NCBI GenBank assembly: GCA_019090615.1
Contig: JAHRVQ010000016.1
Coordinates: forward strand, 1-64,000
Origin: Pseudomonadales bacterium
GTDB lineage: Bacteria > Pseudomonadota > Gammaproteobacteria > Pseudomonadales > Azotimanducaceae
Reading direction: 5' to 3'
DNA: 64,000 bases
This document shows positions 13,177 to 23,847 of the stretch, in pieces. The first letter of the stretch is position 1; every line of letters starts with the position of its first letter. Made by a program: the position numbers and the translations under genes. The notes beneath the pieces were generated by a model. That model was not told where the DNA came from, did no database searches, and worked only from the letters and a program-made list of their open reading frames with translations.

Positions 13177-14895
13177 ATGGCTGCAAATCCAATCCAACTT
13201 AACGGACTCGCAAGAAGATTGGTTGAAGACAATTTGCTGGAAGAAGGTATCGCCAGACAAGCCCTTGAGGAAGCGACTAAGACCCGAGTGCCATTTGTCA
13301 GCCATCTAGTGCAGAATAATCTCGCCAGTTCTAAAGACATCGCAGTTTCTGCCGCCGAGGAATTCGGCACACCTTTGCTCGACCTCACTTCACTCGACCC
13401 TGAGGCTATTCCCAAATCGTTAATTGACGAAAAACTTATCCGAACCAATCACGCTATTCCAATATTTCATCGAGGTAACAGGTTATTTGTCGCAGTGGCA
13501 GACCCCACTAACCGAAAAGGCCTGGACGAGATTAAATTTCAGACTGGCATCGCCACTGAGGAAGTGCTGGTCGAAGAAGACAAACTGACTACTTTTATCG
13601 AAGCCTATCTCGATTCTCAGGAAGGTGGCGGCCTCGGCGACCTTGGCGACGATGATGTTGATCTTGACCTGGAAGCCGTTGATGAAGAGGGCGGCGGCAA
13701 GGACGATGAAGATGCTGGCGCACCCGCAGACGATACGCCAGTGGTACGTTTTATTAACAAGATGCTCATCGATGCCATTAAGGGCGGATCCTCTGATTTA
13801 CATTTTGAACCTTTTGAAAAGTCCTATCGGGTTCGTTTTCGCACCGATGGCGTTTTGCATGAAGTTGCAAAACCGCCAGTAAACCTCGCGCCAAGAATAT
13901 CCGCACGCCTGAAAGTCATGTCGCAGATGGACATATCCGAACGTCGCGTGCCTCAGGATGGCCGCATAAAATTAAAACTTTCAAAATCAAAATCAATTGA
14001 TTTTCGGGTTAATACACTACCTGTGTTATTTGGTGAAAAGCTGGTCCTACGTATTTTGGACCCAAGTAGCGCGAAGATGGGTATTGATGCGCTGGGATAC
14101 GAAGATGATCAAAAAGAGCTCTATATGGAGGCATTGGGCAAACCACAGGGTATGTTCCTGGTAACGGGCCCAACAGGTAGTGGTAAAACAGTTTCCCTTT
14201 ACACTGGGATCAACATTCTCAACACCGCTGAGCTTAATATTTCAACCGCCGAAGACCCAGTTGAAATCAATCTCGATGGGATTAATCAATGTCCTGTAAA
14301 CTTCAAAGTAGGGCTGACTTTCAGCGAGGCACTCAGGTCTTTCTTACGCCAGGATCCCGATGTAATTATGGTAGGCGAAATTAGAGACCTTGAAACGGCT
14401 GAAATTGCCATTAAAGCGGCCCAGACAGGGCATATGGTTATGTCCACTTTACACACAAATAGCGCCCCCGAAACCTTAACTCGATTGCGCAACATGGGTG
14501 TTGCAGCATTCAACCTCGCCACTTCGGTCAACCTGATTGTGGCACAGAGGCTAGCGCGGCGATTATGCGACTGCAAACAAGAAATTGAAGTGCCCAAATC
14601 TGCCTTGCTAGAAAAAGGCTTCAGCGAAGCGGAAGTGGATGCTGGACTAGTGATATTTGGCCCCAAAGGATGTGATAAATGTTCCAGTGGGTACAAGGGT
14701 CGTGTAGGTATCTATGAAGTTATGAAAATAACCCCAGAAATTTCGAAAATAATTATGGAAGATGGTAACGCGCTAGAAATAGCCGAAGTCTCCGCGCGTC
14801 AAGGCTACAAAAACATTCATCAATCAGCCCTGGTCAAGGTTAAAAATGGCCTCACCAGTCTGGACGAAGTTGATCGAGTAACCAGCGGACATTAA
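13177..14895 (+). CDS. pilB: Type IV pilus extension ATPase
   Basis: A 572-residue GspE/PilB-type ATPase. An N-terminal MshEN-like domain (about 1–150) is followed by an acidic Asp/Glu/Gly-rich linker (about 148–185). The ATPase core contains Walker A GPTGSGKT, the Asp box and Walker B (FLRQDPDVIMVGEIRDLETAEIA), the His box (TLHTNSAPETLTRL) and the zinc-binding tetracysteine region (CDCKQ … CDKCSSGYKGRVGIYEVM). It powers pilus assembly at the inner membrane. It begins the pilB-pilC unit, with pilC 14 bp downstream. No retraction ATPase pilT is present in the window. Confidence 0.96.
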   Translation: MAANPIQLNGLARRLVEDNLLEEGIARQALEEATKTRVPFVSHLVQNNLASSKDIAVSAAEEFGTPLLDLTSLDPEAIPKSLIDEKLIRTNHAIPIFHRGNRLFVAVADPTNRKGLDEIKFQTGIATEEVLVEEDKLTTFIEAYLDSQEGGGLGDLGDDDVDLDLEAVDEEGGGKDDEDAGAPADDTPVVRFINKMLIDAIKGGSSDLHFEPFEKSYRVRFRTDGVLHEVAKPPVNLAPRISARLKVMSQMDISERRVPQDGRIKLKLSKSKSIDFRVNTLPVLFGEKLVLRILDPSSAKMGIDALGYEDDQKELYMEALGKPQGMFLVTGPTGSGKTVSLYTGINILNTAELNISTAEDPVEINLDGINQCPVNFKVGLTFSEALRSFLRQDPDVIMVGEIRDLETAEIAIKAAQTGHMVMSTLHTNSAPETLTRLRNMGVAAFNLATSVNLIVAQRLARRLCDCKQEIEVPKSALLEKGFSEAEVDAGLVIFGPKGCDKCSSGYKGRVGIYEVMKITPEISKIIMEDGNALEIAEVSARQGYKNIHQSALVKVKNGLTSLDEVDRVTSGH

Positions 14896-14909
14896 CTTAA
14901 GGAAACATC

Positions 14910-16136
14910 ATGGCAGCAGTCAGTACAATATTTGCCTACGAAGGTACCGATAGGTCCGGCAATAAAACCAAAGGTGAAATTGCCAGTAAAAGTGTCAATA
15001 TTGCCAAGGCCGAGCTCCGCAAAAAAGGCATTAATCCAACCAAGGTCACAAAAAAAGGCGGCGGCCTTTTAGCCATCCTAAACGCCGGCAAAAAAATCAC
15101 ACCGGGAGATATTGCCTTATTTACCCGTCAGCTTGCCACCATGATGAAAGCCGGTGTACCGCTGGTTCAATCCTTTGAAATTGTTGCTGACGGGGTCGAT
15201 AATCCTTCGGTAAAACAATTAATACTCAAGATTCGCGATGATGTCTCCAGCGGTAATTCTTTCGCCAATGCGATTAAAAACCACCCTGACCACTTTGATG
15301 ATTTATTCTGCAATTTGATTGATGCCGGCGAACAATCTGGCGCCCTTGAGACCATGTTAGATCGGCTAGCCACCTACAAGGAGAAAACCGAAGCGACCAA
15401 AGCCAAGATCAAGGCTGCAATGAATTATCCCATTGCTATTCTGGTGGTGGCTGGCGTTGTTTCCGGCCTGCTGTTGGTCAAAGTTGTGCCGCAATTTGAA
15501 GAAATTTTTGCTGGCTTTGGGGCAGAATTACCAGAATTCACCCAAATGGTGGTTAACATGTCGGAATTCATGCAGGCATGGTGGTATCTTATCGTTGCCA
15601 CAATATTTGCCACCCTCTATGCCTATAAATACGTCCATAAACGCTCAAAACGGGTTCGCGACGGGCAAGAGCGCCTCATGTTAAAAATACCGGTCATTGG
15701 CGATATTCTGGATAAATCCTGTATTGCCCGTTTTGCCAGAACCCTGTCCACAACCTTTGCCGCTGGCGTTCCATTGGTGGATGCGCTGGAATCAGTATCC
15801 GGTGCTGCCGGCAACATTATCTACTATGATGCCATCCAGAAAATAAAAGAAGATGTATCAGGCGGAATCCAGCTAAATTACTCCATGAAACAAACAGAAG
15901 TCTTTCCTAATATGATGATTCAAATGGTCTCCATTGGTGAAGAATCAGGCGCCCTGGACTCAATGCTGGATAAGGCCGCCACTTATTATGAAGAAATGGT
16001 AGATAATGCCGTTGACGGTATCACCAGCCTTATGGAACCCGTTATCATGTCTTTCCTGGGGGTTGTTATCGGTGGTTTGATTATCGCAATGTACCTGCCT
16101 ATATTTTCAATGGGCGATGCCATCGGTGGTAAATGA
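14910..16136 (+). CDS. pilC: Type IV pilus inner-membrane platform protein
   Basis: A 408-residue GspF/PilC protein with two repeated cytoplasmic domains (about 68–190 and 270–395). Each has the signature ARxL/TRQLATMMKAGVPLVQS and ARTLSTTFAAGVPLVDALE, followed by GEQSGALETMLDRLA and GEESGALDSMLDKAA. Membrane segments lie near 170–195, 220–240 and 375–400. It anchors the PilB motor to the growing pilus. It follows pilB closely and is preceded by an AAGGAAA site. The length is normal for the family. Confidence 0.95.
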   Translation: MAAVSTIFAYEGTDRSGNKTKGEIASKSVNIAKAELRKKGINPTKVTKKGGGLLAILNAGKKITPGDIALFTRQLATMMKAGVPLVQSFEIVADGVDNPSVKQLILKIRDDVSSGNSFANAIKNHPDHFDDLFCNLIDAGEQSGALETMLDRLATYKEKTEATKAKIKAAMNYPIAILVVAGVVSGLLLVKVVPQFEEIFAGFGAELPEFTQMVVNMSEFMQAWWYLIVATIFATLYAYKYVHKRSKRVRDGQERLMLKIPVIGDILDKSCIARFARTLSTTFAAGVPLVDALESVSGAAGNIIYYDAIQKIKEDVSGGIQLNYSMKQTEVFPNMMIQMVSIGEESGALDSMLDKAATYYEEMVDNAVDGITSLMEPVIMSFLGVVIGGLIIAMYLPIFSMGDAIGGK

Positions 16137-16438
16137 TGCAAAACGCGGCTATTACAGCCTATAGCGTTTAATAGGGCGAATAGCGCTTAATTAGCACTGA
16201 TCGTATCATCATTGGTATAGGCTTTAAGTATCCAGAAGTGTGACAACAATCATCATCACAAGCCTATGAACAAGGCCCTCGGCACGATAACAGTTCACTC
16301 TATGAGGTTAGATAAAAGGCCATAAAGAAGCCGTATCACAGCTATTCACCAACCAATATTTACACCGAAACTCTCTGTTGTGACATTACCCACAGCAAAA
16401 ATATCCACAGCGAAATAATCCACGGTAAAAGAGGGCGC
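16137..16438. other. Intergenic region between pilC and pilD
   Basis: 302 bp, unusual because pilC and pilD are normally nearly contiguous. It contains a threefold tandem repeat just before pilD and no recognisable gene. No clear promoter or terminator is seen. Confidence 0.4.
16390..16434. repeat. Threefold 15-bp tandem repeat in front of pilD
   Basis: Units CCACAGCAAAAATAT, CCACAGCGAAATAAT and CCACGGTAAAAGAGG follow one another without a gap. The third unit supplies the AGAGGG ribosome binding site of pilD. Confidence 0.6.
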
Positions 16439-17320
16439 TTGAATATCCTAACTTATCTCTTCCTGCTACAAACAGAATTCCCAGGCCTTTTATTCGCTTT
16501 TTGCCTGATATTTGGCCTGTTGGTTGGCAGCTTTTTAAATGTCGTTATTTACCGCCTGCCCATAATGATGATGAAAGAATGGGATTGTCAGGCGCAAGAA
16601 ATCCTCAATTTGCCTGCTGCAGAGAGATCGACCACACCTTTCAATCTCGCGCTGCCACGCTCATATTGTCCGACCTGCGAGCATAAGATTAAGGCCCTGG
16701 AAAATATCCCGCTGGTCAGTTATATGCTGCTTAGGGGCAAATGTTCAGTCTGTAAAAATCCCATTTCATTACGCTATCCAATGATAGAACTCGCCACCGG
16801 CCTGCTCACTGGCCTGGTGATCCTGTACTTTGGCCTAACCTGGACTGGGCTCGCCTGCTGCATACTTACCTGGGCACTGGTTGCACTGGCATTCATTGAC
16901 CTGGATCACCAACTTTTACCGGACGACATCACCCTGCCCCTGATCTGGATGGGGCTAATTATTAATTACTTCAATTCAATCACCGAATTTGGCAATGCAT
17001 TCTGGGGGGCTATTGCCGGCTATCTTAGCCTTTGGAGTGTGGTAAAAATCTTTAAATTGATCACCGGTAAAGATGGTATGGGAAATGGCGATTTTAAACT
17101 ACTGGCTGTTTTTGGCGCCTGGCTTGGATGGCAGCTATTACCGCTAATCATTATCTTATCCTCACTTACCGGTGCTATTATAGGTGGACTACTTATCCTC
17201 AGGGGCCGAGACCGAGCTGCACCGATACCGTTCGGGCCGTTTTTAGCAATCGCGGGTTTCATCGCACTTTTATGGGGTAACGAAATTATCCTCGCATATC
17301 TACAAATTCAGGGTTTTTGA
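16439..17320 (+). CDS. pilD: Prepilin leader peptidase / N-methyltransferase
   Basis: A 293-residue polytopic membrane protein. It has the family start FGLLVGSFLNVVIYRLP, the cytoplasmic zinc tetracysteine loop (CPTC at about 81–84, CSVC at about 102–105) and the two catalytic aspartates of the aspartyl protease in ALAFIDLDHQLLPDDITLP and GKDGMGNGDFKLLA. It cleaves prepilins after the leader Gly and methylates the new N-terminus, so it should process both pilins encoded nearby. The start is TTG at 16439, with AGAGGG in front. No in-frame ATG or GTG precedes the conserved region. Confidence 0.95.
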   Translation: MNILTYLFLLQTEFPGLLFAFCLIFGLLVGSFLNVVIYRLPIMMMKEWDCQAQEILNLPAAERSTTPFNLALPRSYCPTCEHKIKALENIPLVSYMLLRGKCSVCKNPISLRYPMIELATGLLTGLVILYFGLTWTGLACCILTWALVALAFIDLDHQLLPDDITLPLIWMGLIINYFNSITEFGNAFWGAIAGYLSLWSVVKIFKLITGKDGMGNGDFKLLAVFGAWLGWQLLPLIIILSSLTGAIIGGLLILRGRDRAAPIPFGPFLAIAGFIALLWGNEIILAYLQIQGF

Positions 17321-17920
17321 ATGACATTGGTTATAGGCCTCACTGGCGGCATTGGCAGCGGCAAAACAGCAGTATCAGATCGTTTCGAAAATCTCGATAT
17401 CACCATAGCCGATGCTGATATAGCCGCACGCACCGTCGTAGAACCCGGCACGGAAGCATTGACAAAAATATCCAGCCATTTTGGTGATGACATATTGTGC
17501 CCTGATGGTAGTCTCAATCGACCCGCAATGCGTAACATTGTTTTTGCCGATAAAAGTCAAAGGCGGTGGTTGGAATCCGTCACAGTACCGGCAATATTGG
17601 CTGAATTAAGGCAGATACTGGACAATGCAAAATCTCCCTATGCAATGTTGATGTTATCCAGTGGCAATGGGCAATCTCCCTGGATAGACCGGCACCTTGT
17701 GGTTGACGTACCCGTGGAAGTTCAAATCGAGCGAGTAATGAGCCGCGACTCGAACACCAGAGAACAAATTGAAGCAATTATCCAGTCCCAGCTAAGTCGC
17801 GAACAACGGCTAACCTATGCAGACGATATTATTCGCAATGATACTGGATTAGAACAACTAGATATTGAGATAAAAAAACTTCATCAACGCTATCTAAAAT
17901 TGGCCGCTGACGCGAGTTAA
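17321..17920 (+). CDS. coaE: Dephospho-CoA kinase
   Basis: A 199-residue P-loop kinase with Walker A GLTGGIGSGKTA at 7–18, the substrate-binding DADIAARTVVEPG segment and the lid region with RVMSRDSNTREQIEAII. It phosphorylates the 3'-hydroxyl of dephospho-CoA, the last step of coenzyme A synthesis. Its ATG follows the pilD stop directly (pilD ends at 17320), and yacG follows after 15 bp. pilD-coaE-yacG is the standard arrangement in Pseudomonas. The central motif around 105–120 (MLMLSSGNGQSPW) is a little divergent from the usual PLL-E segment, but the protein is full length. Confidence 0.93.
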   Translation: MTLVIGLTGGIGSGKTAVSDRFENLDITIADADIAARTVVEPGTEALTKISSHFGDDILCPDGSLNRPAMRNIVFADKSQRRWLESVTVPAILAELRQILDNAKSPYAMLMLSSGNGQSPWIDRHLVVDVPVEVQIERVMSRDSNTREQIEAIIQSQLSREQRLTYADDIIRNDTGLEQLDIEIKKLHQRYLKLAADAS

Positions 17921-17935
17921 GTACAAAGGTTTAGG

Positions 17936-18127
17936 ATGACAGATCTTCTAGTCGACTGCCCAACTTGCCAGGCCCATGTAAAATGGGTTGATTCTAGTGT
18001 CTATCGGCCTTTTTGTAGCGAACGCTGCAAACTAATCGATTTAGGTGCCTGGGCAAGTGGTGAACGAGCCATCCCTGCCGATCCAGATTATGATGACGTC
18101 ACCAATGGTGAACTAAACAGAGATTGA
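17936..18127 (+). CDS. yacG: DNA gyrase inhibitor YacG (zinc-binding)
   Basis: A 63-residue protein with the YacG zinc ribbon C-x2-C-x15-C-x3-C (DCPTC … FCSERC) followed by the conserved [16 protein letters not shown] segment. Escherichia coli YacG binds GyrB and blocks DNA binding. It is the last gene of the plus-strand pilBCD-coaE-yacG run and is convergent with argJ, whose stop lies 6 bp away. Length and motif are complete. Confidence 0.93.
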   Translation: MTDLLVDCPTCQAHVKWVDSSVYRPFCSERCKLIDLGAWASGERAIPADPDYDDVTNGELNRD

Positions 18128-18133
18128 ATATTT

Positions 18134-19342
18134 TTAGGTCCGGTATTCTGCATTAATTCGAATATACTCATGAGATAAATCACAGGTCCAGACTGTTTCA
18201 CGCACAGCGCCAAGGTTTAGATCAATGGTTATGGAAATTTCTTCACCAGATACAGCCTCAGCACCAGCGGTTTCAGTATAATCACAATGTTTTTGCCCTT
18301 GATCCATCAGCTGAACATCACCCACATAAATATCCAGCCTGTTAATATCAATTTGAACCTCTGCTTTACCAATGGCCATCACGATACGTCCCCAGTTCGC
18401 ATCACTGGCATACATGGCGGTTTTTAATAAGGGAGAATTAGCCACTGAAAAGGCTATCGCTAGACATTCTTGCTCACTCCTGCCACCCACTACATTAACG
18501 GCAATAAACTTGGTGGCACCTTCAGCATCCCTGACAATACCTTGCGCCAGTTCAGCGCAAATATCCTGCAAAACCAGTTTGAACGATTCTCTATCAGCAG
18601 CATCCAGATCAATATCTACACCGGACTGTCCGGTGGCGGTCAACATGCAAGAATCATTGGTTGAGGTATCACTATCCACTGTAATTCGATTAAAAGAATG
18701 GTTCATTGCATCTGCCAACATAACATTAAGCGTTGCAACCTCTGCTTTGACATCTGTTGTTATATAACACAATAAGGTCGCCATATTGGGCTGTATCATA
18801 CCCGCACCTTTGGCAATTCCCGTCAGCGTTACTGTTTTACCCGCAATATTTAATTGCCGAGTCGCAATTTTTGGCCGTGTATCCGTGGTCATGATACCTT
18901 TAGCGGCGGCTGGCCAATTATTCTCAGACAACCCTGCCAACAAACTCGTCAGGCCACCTGAAATCTTTTCTACTGGCAGCTTTTCACCAATGACCCCGGT
19001 AGAAAAGGGCAATACCGTCTCTGGCTGAGTGCCTGCTAATTTAGCTAACGCCCGACAGGTTTCAATCGCATCAACCAGACCCTGGGCACCAACGCCAGCA
19101 TTAGCATTACCACTATTAATCAACATATATCTTGTGCTGGCAGCGGCAAGATGTTGCTTACCAATTTCCACAGGCGCCGCGGCAAACAGGCTTTGTGTAA
19201 AAACGCCCACCGTATTACTGCCGGCAGCAAGCTCAAACAATACCAGATCAACTGCGCCGTCAGGCTTTATGCCGCAACTAATCGCTGCCAGTCTAACGCC
19301 CGCTACTTTATGAAACTGGAAATTGGGTTGCCCAACGGCCAT
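18134..19342 (-). CDS. argJ: Bifunctional glutamate N-acetyltransferase / ornithine acetyltransferase
   Basis: A 402-residue ArgJ. The self-cleavage region is visible as KGAGMIQPNMATLLCYITTD (about 180–200), where the bond before the Thr is cut to give alpha and beta chains and the Thr becomes the nucleophile. Other family blocks are TRYMLINSGNANAG, FSTGVIGEKLPVEKI and SDANWGRIVMAIGKAE. It recycles the acetyl group in arginine synthesis, transferring it from N-acetylornithine to glutamate. Linkage to secA just upstream is the same as in Pseudomonas. Confidence 0.96.
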   Translation of the reverse strand: MAVGQPNFQFHKVAGVRLAAISCGIKPDGAVDLVLFELAAGSNTVGVFTQSLFAAAPVEIGKQHLAAASTRYMLINSGNANAGVGAQGLVDAIETCRALAKLAGTQPETVLPFSTGVIGEKLPVEKISGGLTSLLAGLSENNWPAAAKGIMTTDTRPKIATRQLNIAGKTVTLTGIAKGAGMIQPNMATLLCYITTDVKAEVATLNVMLADAMNHSFNRITVDSDTSTNDSCMLTATGQSGVDIDLDAADRESFKLVLQDICAELAQGIVRDAEGATKFIAVNVVGGRSEQECLAIAFSVANSPLLKTAMYASDANWGRIVMAIGKAEVQIDINRLDIYVGDVQLMDQGQKHCDYTETAGAEAVSGEEISITIDLNLGAVRETVWTCDLSHEYIRINAEYRT

Positions 19343-19500
19343 AGGTGATACTCACTAATTAGAAAAACAATAATTGGGAAAACAATAATCAGGGTGCTTA
19401 TTATGGCACTTATTAAGAGCTAGCTAAGGGCTTTAGCCCACTCCGGCCTTCACTGGCAGGTATTTTAACTAACCACCACCATTTCATCTAACAAGCACGC

Positions 19501-19545
19501 TGACTAAAAAAAGGCTTCTGGCCTGCTATGTTAGTTTACCGTGAC
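19501..19545 (-). terminator. Weak terminator downstream of secA
   Basis: On the minus strand AGGC-CAGAA-GCCT is followed by a run of seven Ts, right after the secA stop. The stem is only 4 bp, so efficiency is uncertain, but the U-tract and position fit. Confidence 0.4.
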
Positions 19546-22270
19546 AGGCCTTGTATTTTTTACCCGAATCACAGGGACAAGGTTCATTTCTGCCGACCTT
19601 TTTCTCACGCCGTTTAAAGGGTACCTTGTCCGCAGTAGGCGCTGAACTTGGTGCTTCTCCCTGGTCAGAATCTGCCAGTGAATTGGCTTCTGTTTTTTGA
19701 AACTTAAGCTTACCTGGCGCTTCCGCTTCTCGACGCCGCGCCTCAGCAGCTGCCAAATCCTCTGACTCCTGAAATTGCACCCGAGACAAGAATTTAATCA
19801 ATTCAAATTTAACATTACCCAACAACCCTTCAAACAGCTCAAAAGCTTCCCGTTTATACTCCTGCTTAGGTTGCTTCTGCGCATAGGCTCGCAAACCAAT
19901 ACCCTGTCTCAGGTAGTCCATTGCAGCTAAATGTTCTTTCCAGTGAGTATCCAGAATTTGCAGCATAATTTGTTTTTCGAACACCCGAACGTCATTACCC
20001 ATTGATTGCGTTTTAACGGTATACAATTCGCGCACTTCAGCAACAATCTTTTCTCTTAAGCTTTCCTCATGCAATTCTTCATCATCATCTAACCATTTCT
20101 GCAGGCTAAGTTTGGCGCTGAATTCAGTTTGTAAAGCCTGTTCCAGACCGCTTATATCCCATTGCTCCTCAAGACTCTGATGCGGTACAAAACCATCAAT
20201 CACCTGATTGATAACTTCCTCCCACAACACATCCACAGTCTCAGATACGTCTGCGGCGGCCATTAATTCTGCACGTTGAGCGTAGATTAACTGCCTCTGA
20301 TCATTAGCTACATCATCATACTCAAGCAGCTGCTTCCGAATATCAAAGTTTCGCCCTTCAACATTTTTCTGGGCTTTTTCAATGGCATTATTTAGCAGCT
20401 TTGCCTCAATCGCCTCACCTTTTTCCATACCCAGGTTTTTCATCCAGCCCCTGATCTTGTCTGAGGCAAAGATTCTCATCAGGTTATCATCCATCGACAG
20501 AAAAAAGCGCGACATACCCGGGTCGCCCTGGCGGCCTGCCCGACCTCGCAACTGGTTATCTATTCTTCGGCTCTCGTGCCGTTCGGTGCCGATTACATGC
20601 AAACCACCGGCAGATATTACTGTCGCGTGATCCAGGTCCCATTGATCTTTAATTTCAGCAATTTGTTTTTCACTGGGCGTATCTAATGCTGCTACTTCGG
20701 ATTCCCAGTTACCTCCAAGTATAATATCAGTACCTCGGCCCGCCATATTCGTGGCGATGGTGACCTTACCTGGCCGCCCTGCCTGAGCAATAATTTCTGC
20801 TTCATGCTCATGAAATTTGGCATTTAGAACGCTATGTACGATCTTTTTCTTTTTTAGTAATGCGGAAAGAAGCTCAGACGACTCAATCGATGCTGTACCC
20901 ACAAGAATAGGCGCGCGTTTTTTACTCGCCTCAAGTATTTCATCAACGATAGCTTCGAATTTTTCATCAATGGTCATAAACATCAGATCGTTAGCATCAT
21001 CTCGAATCATCGGCAAATTAGTCGGTATTAGTACCACGTCTAATCCATAAATTTGCCTGAATTCAAAAGCTTCAGTATCTGCGGTCCCGGTCATGCCACA
21101 CAACTTGTTATAAATACGAAAATAATTTTGAAAGGTTGTGGAGGCTAAGGTCTGACTTTCATTGCTTATGATGACATTTTCTTTCGCTTCAATGGCCTGA
21201 TGAATCCCTCCCGACCATCGGCGACCAGGCATGGTGCGGCCAGTATGCTCATCAACAATAACTATTTCGTTATCCTGAACAATATACTCAACATCCCTGA
21301 CAAACAGGTTATGCGCCTTTAGCGCCGCATGTACATGATGCAATAAAGAAAGATTACTGGTGCCATATAAAGAATCACCAGCCTGTAACAAACCTTTGCC
21401 AATTAACAATGATTCAACGTTTTGATGCCCCTCTTCTGTCAATTCGATGTCTTTCTGCTTTTCATCGATATAGAAATCGCCAGCAGGTTCTACTTCATTG
21501 AGTACATCTTCTTCAGTCTTTAACTGTCGTTTTAGTTTGGGGGCAATTTGATTAATGATTCGATAGACTTCTGCCGTATTTTCCACGCCACCAGAAATGA
21601 TCAACGGTGTACGCGCCTCATCTATTAAAATTGAATCAACCTCATCTACAATGGCAAAATTTAGCGAACGTTGGACCTTTTCGTCCAACGTGAATGCCAT
21701 ATTGTCGCGTAAATAGTCAAACCCAAATTCATTGTTGGTACCATATGTGATATCACATTGATAAGCACTGCACTTTTCTTCCTGGCCCTGACCCGCCACC
21801 ACTACCCCGACACTCATTCCTAAGACAGAAAATACCGGTCCCATCCATTGAGCGCCCCATTGGGCAAGATAATCGTTGACGGTGACCAGGTGGACACCCT
21901 GTTCAGAAATCGCGTTGAGGTACATCGGCAAAGTCGCAACAAAGGTTTTACCCTCACCTGTGCGCATTTCAGCAATCCGCCCTTCATGTAAGGTAATCCC
22001 ACCGATCATCTGGACATCAAAGATACGCATCCCAAGGGTACGTTTACCCGCCTCACGGACAACTGCGAAGGCTTCTGGGAGAATTTCTTCCAGGCTACTG
22101 CCGCTACTTAACCGACCCTGAAACTCCTGCTTTTTGTCTTTTAATTCCTGTTCCGTCAGCGATTCTAAAGGTGCTTCAAACACATTTATCTTCTTTACAA
22201 TTTTCGCCATCCGTTTAAGTTCACGGTCATTCTTACTACCGAAAACGTTTTTAAGTACCTGCAAAACCAT
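19526..22270 (-). CDS. secA: Preprotein translocase ATPase SecA
   Basis: 914 residues with all SecA parts: the N-terminal [13 protein letters not shown], Walker A in [14 protein letters not shown], the Walker B/DEAD region [16 protein letters not shown], helicase motifs in [16 protein letters not shown] and [13 protein letters not shown], the preprotein cross-linking and scaffold domains, and a C-terminal zinc tail ([14 protein letters not shown]) that binds SecB and phospholipid. It drives post-translational export through SecYEG. It lies between argJ and the M23 peptidase gene, as in Pseudomonas. The sequence is intact. Confidence 0.98.
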   Translation of the reverse strand: MVLQVLKNVFGSKNDRELKRMAKIVKKINVFEAPLESLTEQELKDKKQEFQGRLSSGSSLEEILPEAFAVVREAGKRTLGMRIFDVQMIGGITLHEGRIAEMRTGEGKTFVATLPMYLNAISEQGVHLVTVNDYLAQWGAQWMGPVFSVLGMSVGVVVAGQGQEEKCSAYQCDITYGTNNEFGFDYLRDNMAFTLDEKVQRSLNFAIVDEVDSILIDEARTPLIISGGVENTAEVYRIINQIAPKLKRQLKTEEDVLNEVEPAGDFYIDEKQKDIELTEEGHQNVESLLIGKGLLQAGDSLYGTSNLSLLHHVHAALKAHNLFVRDVEYIVQDNEIVIVDEHTGRTMPGRRWSGGIHQAIEAKENVIISNESQTLASTTFQNYFRIYNKLCGMTGTADTEAFEFRQIYGLDVVLIPTNLPMIRDDANDLMFMTIDEKFEAIVDEILEASKKRAPILVGTASIESSELLSALLKKKKIVHSVLNAKFHEHEAEIIAQAGRPGKVTIATNMAGRGTDIILGGNWESEVAALDTPSEKQIAEIKDQWDLDHATVISAGGLHVIGTERHESRRIDNQLRGRAGRQGDPGMSRFFLSMDDNLMRIFASDKIRGWMKNLGMEKGEAIEAKLLNNAIEKAQKNVEGRNFDIRKQLLEYDDVANDQRQLIYAQRAELMAAADVSETVDVLWEEVINQVIDGFVPHQSLEEQWDISGLEQALQTEFSAKLSLQKWLDDDEELHEESLREKIVAEVRELYTVKTQSMGNDVRVFEKQIMLQILDTHWKEHLAAMDYLRQGIGLRAYAQKQPKQEYKREAFELFEGLLGNVKFELIKFLSRVQFQESEDLAAAEARRREAEAPGKLKFQKTEANSLADSDQGEAPSSAPTADKVPFKRREKKVGRNEPCPCDSGKKYKACHGKLT

Positions 22271-22340
22271 GTTGGGGTGTCTCTATTGATGAACGCGTGG
22301 GAAAAAAGATACGACGGGGGATATCAGCGGAGAGATTATG

Positions 22341-23264
22341 CTATCGGCGTGCACGGCGAATATAAGCTGCTGGATCAACGACGCGTCCATTTTTATAGAC
22401 TTCAAAATGAACATGCGGCCCTGTGGAACGACCACTACTGCCCATTAGCCCAACAACCTGGCCTTTTTTAACAATATCGCCCACCCTCACAAGTAAGGAA
22501 TTATGATGTCCATAACGGCTCGTAAATCCACGACCATGATTTACTTCAACCATTTTGCCATAACCATTCCTTGCACCAGCATAGACAACCACGCCTGCAG
22601 CGACAGTGACAACATCAGCCCCTTCTTTGCCAGCAAAATCAACACCGTTATGCCAGGCTTTATGTCCAGTAATAGGGTCATTACGGTTGCCAAAACCCGA
22701 TGACATCCAGCCTTTGAGTACGGGCCGACCGGCTAAAAAAACATCGTTGGTAATCTTGCGATTAACCAATAGTGTTTCCAATATGTCGAGCTGCTGCTCA
22801 CGATTAGCGATATCAGCTGTGAGGCGTTCTAACTGTTGCATATAATTGGGCGGCGTAATTTCGATACCCATATCAACTGCAGGACCGCCCATTGCAGGCG
22901 GGCGAGAAAAATCAAACTCGCCCTTATCCAGTTTTGCGACGCTAGTCAGCCGTTCTCCTAACGCATCTAGCCTAACAATGCGAGCTTGCAAACGGGCTAA
23001 ACGCAACGCTGATGCATCTAGTTTATCGCGCGCATCCCGACTGGCAATTTCAACCTGTGACTGCTGTTCTTTAAGCCTTAACCGCCAGCTGCCAAATATT
23101 TCTGCTGTTTGAGCAGCTTCACCTTTGCCCTGCGAATATGATAAATAGCCGACGCCTGCCGGGAACCCTATCAAGCCCGCCACAAATGTAAGACCTAGTA
23201 AAAAACCACTAACATTAAATGCACGCGATTTCCCTGATCGATTATCAACAATAATGAATTTCAT
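22341..23264 (-). CDS. M23 (LytM-type) metallopeptidase with N-terminal membrane anchor
   Basis: 307 residues. A single transmembrane anchor (about 20–42) is followed by a coiled coil (about 55–115 and 135–165). The C-terminal LytM domain (about 185–300) has the zinc ligands His and Asp in HNGVDFAG, and the HVH in TGPHVHFEVYKNG. All metal ligands are present, so it should be an active DD-endopeptidase facing the periplasm, cutting peptidoglycan cross-links. It lies between lpxC/DUF721 and secA, a position conserved in Pseudomonas relatives. Confidence 0.9.
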   Translation of the reverse strand: MKFIIVDNRSGKSRAFNVSGFLLGLTFVAGLIGFPAGVGYLSYSQGKGEAAQTAEIFGSWRLRLKEQQSQVEIASRDARDKLDASALRLARLQARIVRLDALGERLTSVAKLDKGEFDFSRPPAMGGPAVDMGIEITPPNYMQQLERLTADIANREQQLDILETLLVNRKITNDVFLAGRPVLKGWMSSGFGNRNDPITGHKAWHNGVDFAGKEGADVVTVAAGVVVYAGARNGYGKMVEVNHGRGFTSRYGHHNSLLVRVGDIVKKGQVVGLMGSSGRSTGPHVHFEVYKNGRVVDPAAYIRRARR

Positions 23265-23273
23265 AGATTTTGG

Positions 23274-23768
23274 ATGCTAATATATAACCCTATTTATTAT
23301 TTTCATACTAAACCCGTGCTCAAACCGCCTAAACCTTTCAAGCATCCAAATTATCTACTAAAAAAGACTCGCGGTGCAGTAAAAACTGTTCTTCGGCAAG
23401 CGCAGGTGCTTTTAGCCATTCAAACCATAATCAGAGAAGTAGTGCCTGGCGATATTAGTGTTGCTTCCTTCTACGAAGGAAAAATCCAGTTAATTACGCC
23501 TTCTGCCGCTCTGGCAACACGTGTTAAATATAGCCAATCCGCTCTGATTGCTGCACTTAGGCAACGAAAAGACCCCTTTATCATCAACGAAATTAAAATT
23601 TCGGTAAGACCTGTGGAAATAAAATCATCATTTGTGCCCCCTGCGGCAATACCACCCTCCAAAGCAAACGCCTCACATATATTTACCGCCGCTCAATATA
23701 TCGAAGATGCGCCGCTACGAAAAGCACTAATTAACCTGTCTAAGCGCGCACAACCCTCTAATAGCTAG
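23274..23768 (+). CDS. DUF721 family protein
   Basis: A protein of up to 164 residues with the DUF721 core (LAIQTIIREVVPGDISVASFYEGKIQLITPSAALATRVKYSQSALIAALRQR), also called the DciA-like family. Some members act in DnaB helicase loading, but this protein has only the short KH-like core and its role is unproven. It is the only plus-strand gene between argJ and mraZ. It faces away from the M23 peptidase gene with only 9 bp between the starts. The start is uncertain: ATG 23274 is the first, and GTG 23316 would give a shorter protein. Confidence 0.75.
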   Translation: MLIYNPIYYFHTKPVLKPPKPFKHPNYLLKKTRGAVKTVLRQAQVLLAIQTIIREVVPGDISVASFYEGKIQLITPSAALATRVKYSQSALIAALRQRKDPFIINEIKISVRPVEIKSSFVPPAAIPPSKANASHIFTAAQYIEDAPLRKALINLSKRAQPSNS

Positions 23769-23847
23769 CCATTTCCGCGCAAACTAATAATAGAAGTATA
23801 GCAATAGAAACATAACAACAGAAAACTGTCCAAACTGGCCCTATATA

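Noticed and set aside
16390-16434. DnaA boxes / replication origin signal before pilD
   Set aside because: TATCCACA resembles a DnaA box, but it is part of a 15-bp tandem repeat and no dnaA, dnaN or AT-rich unwinding region is near.
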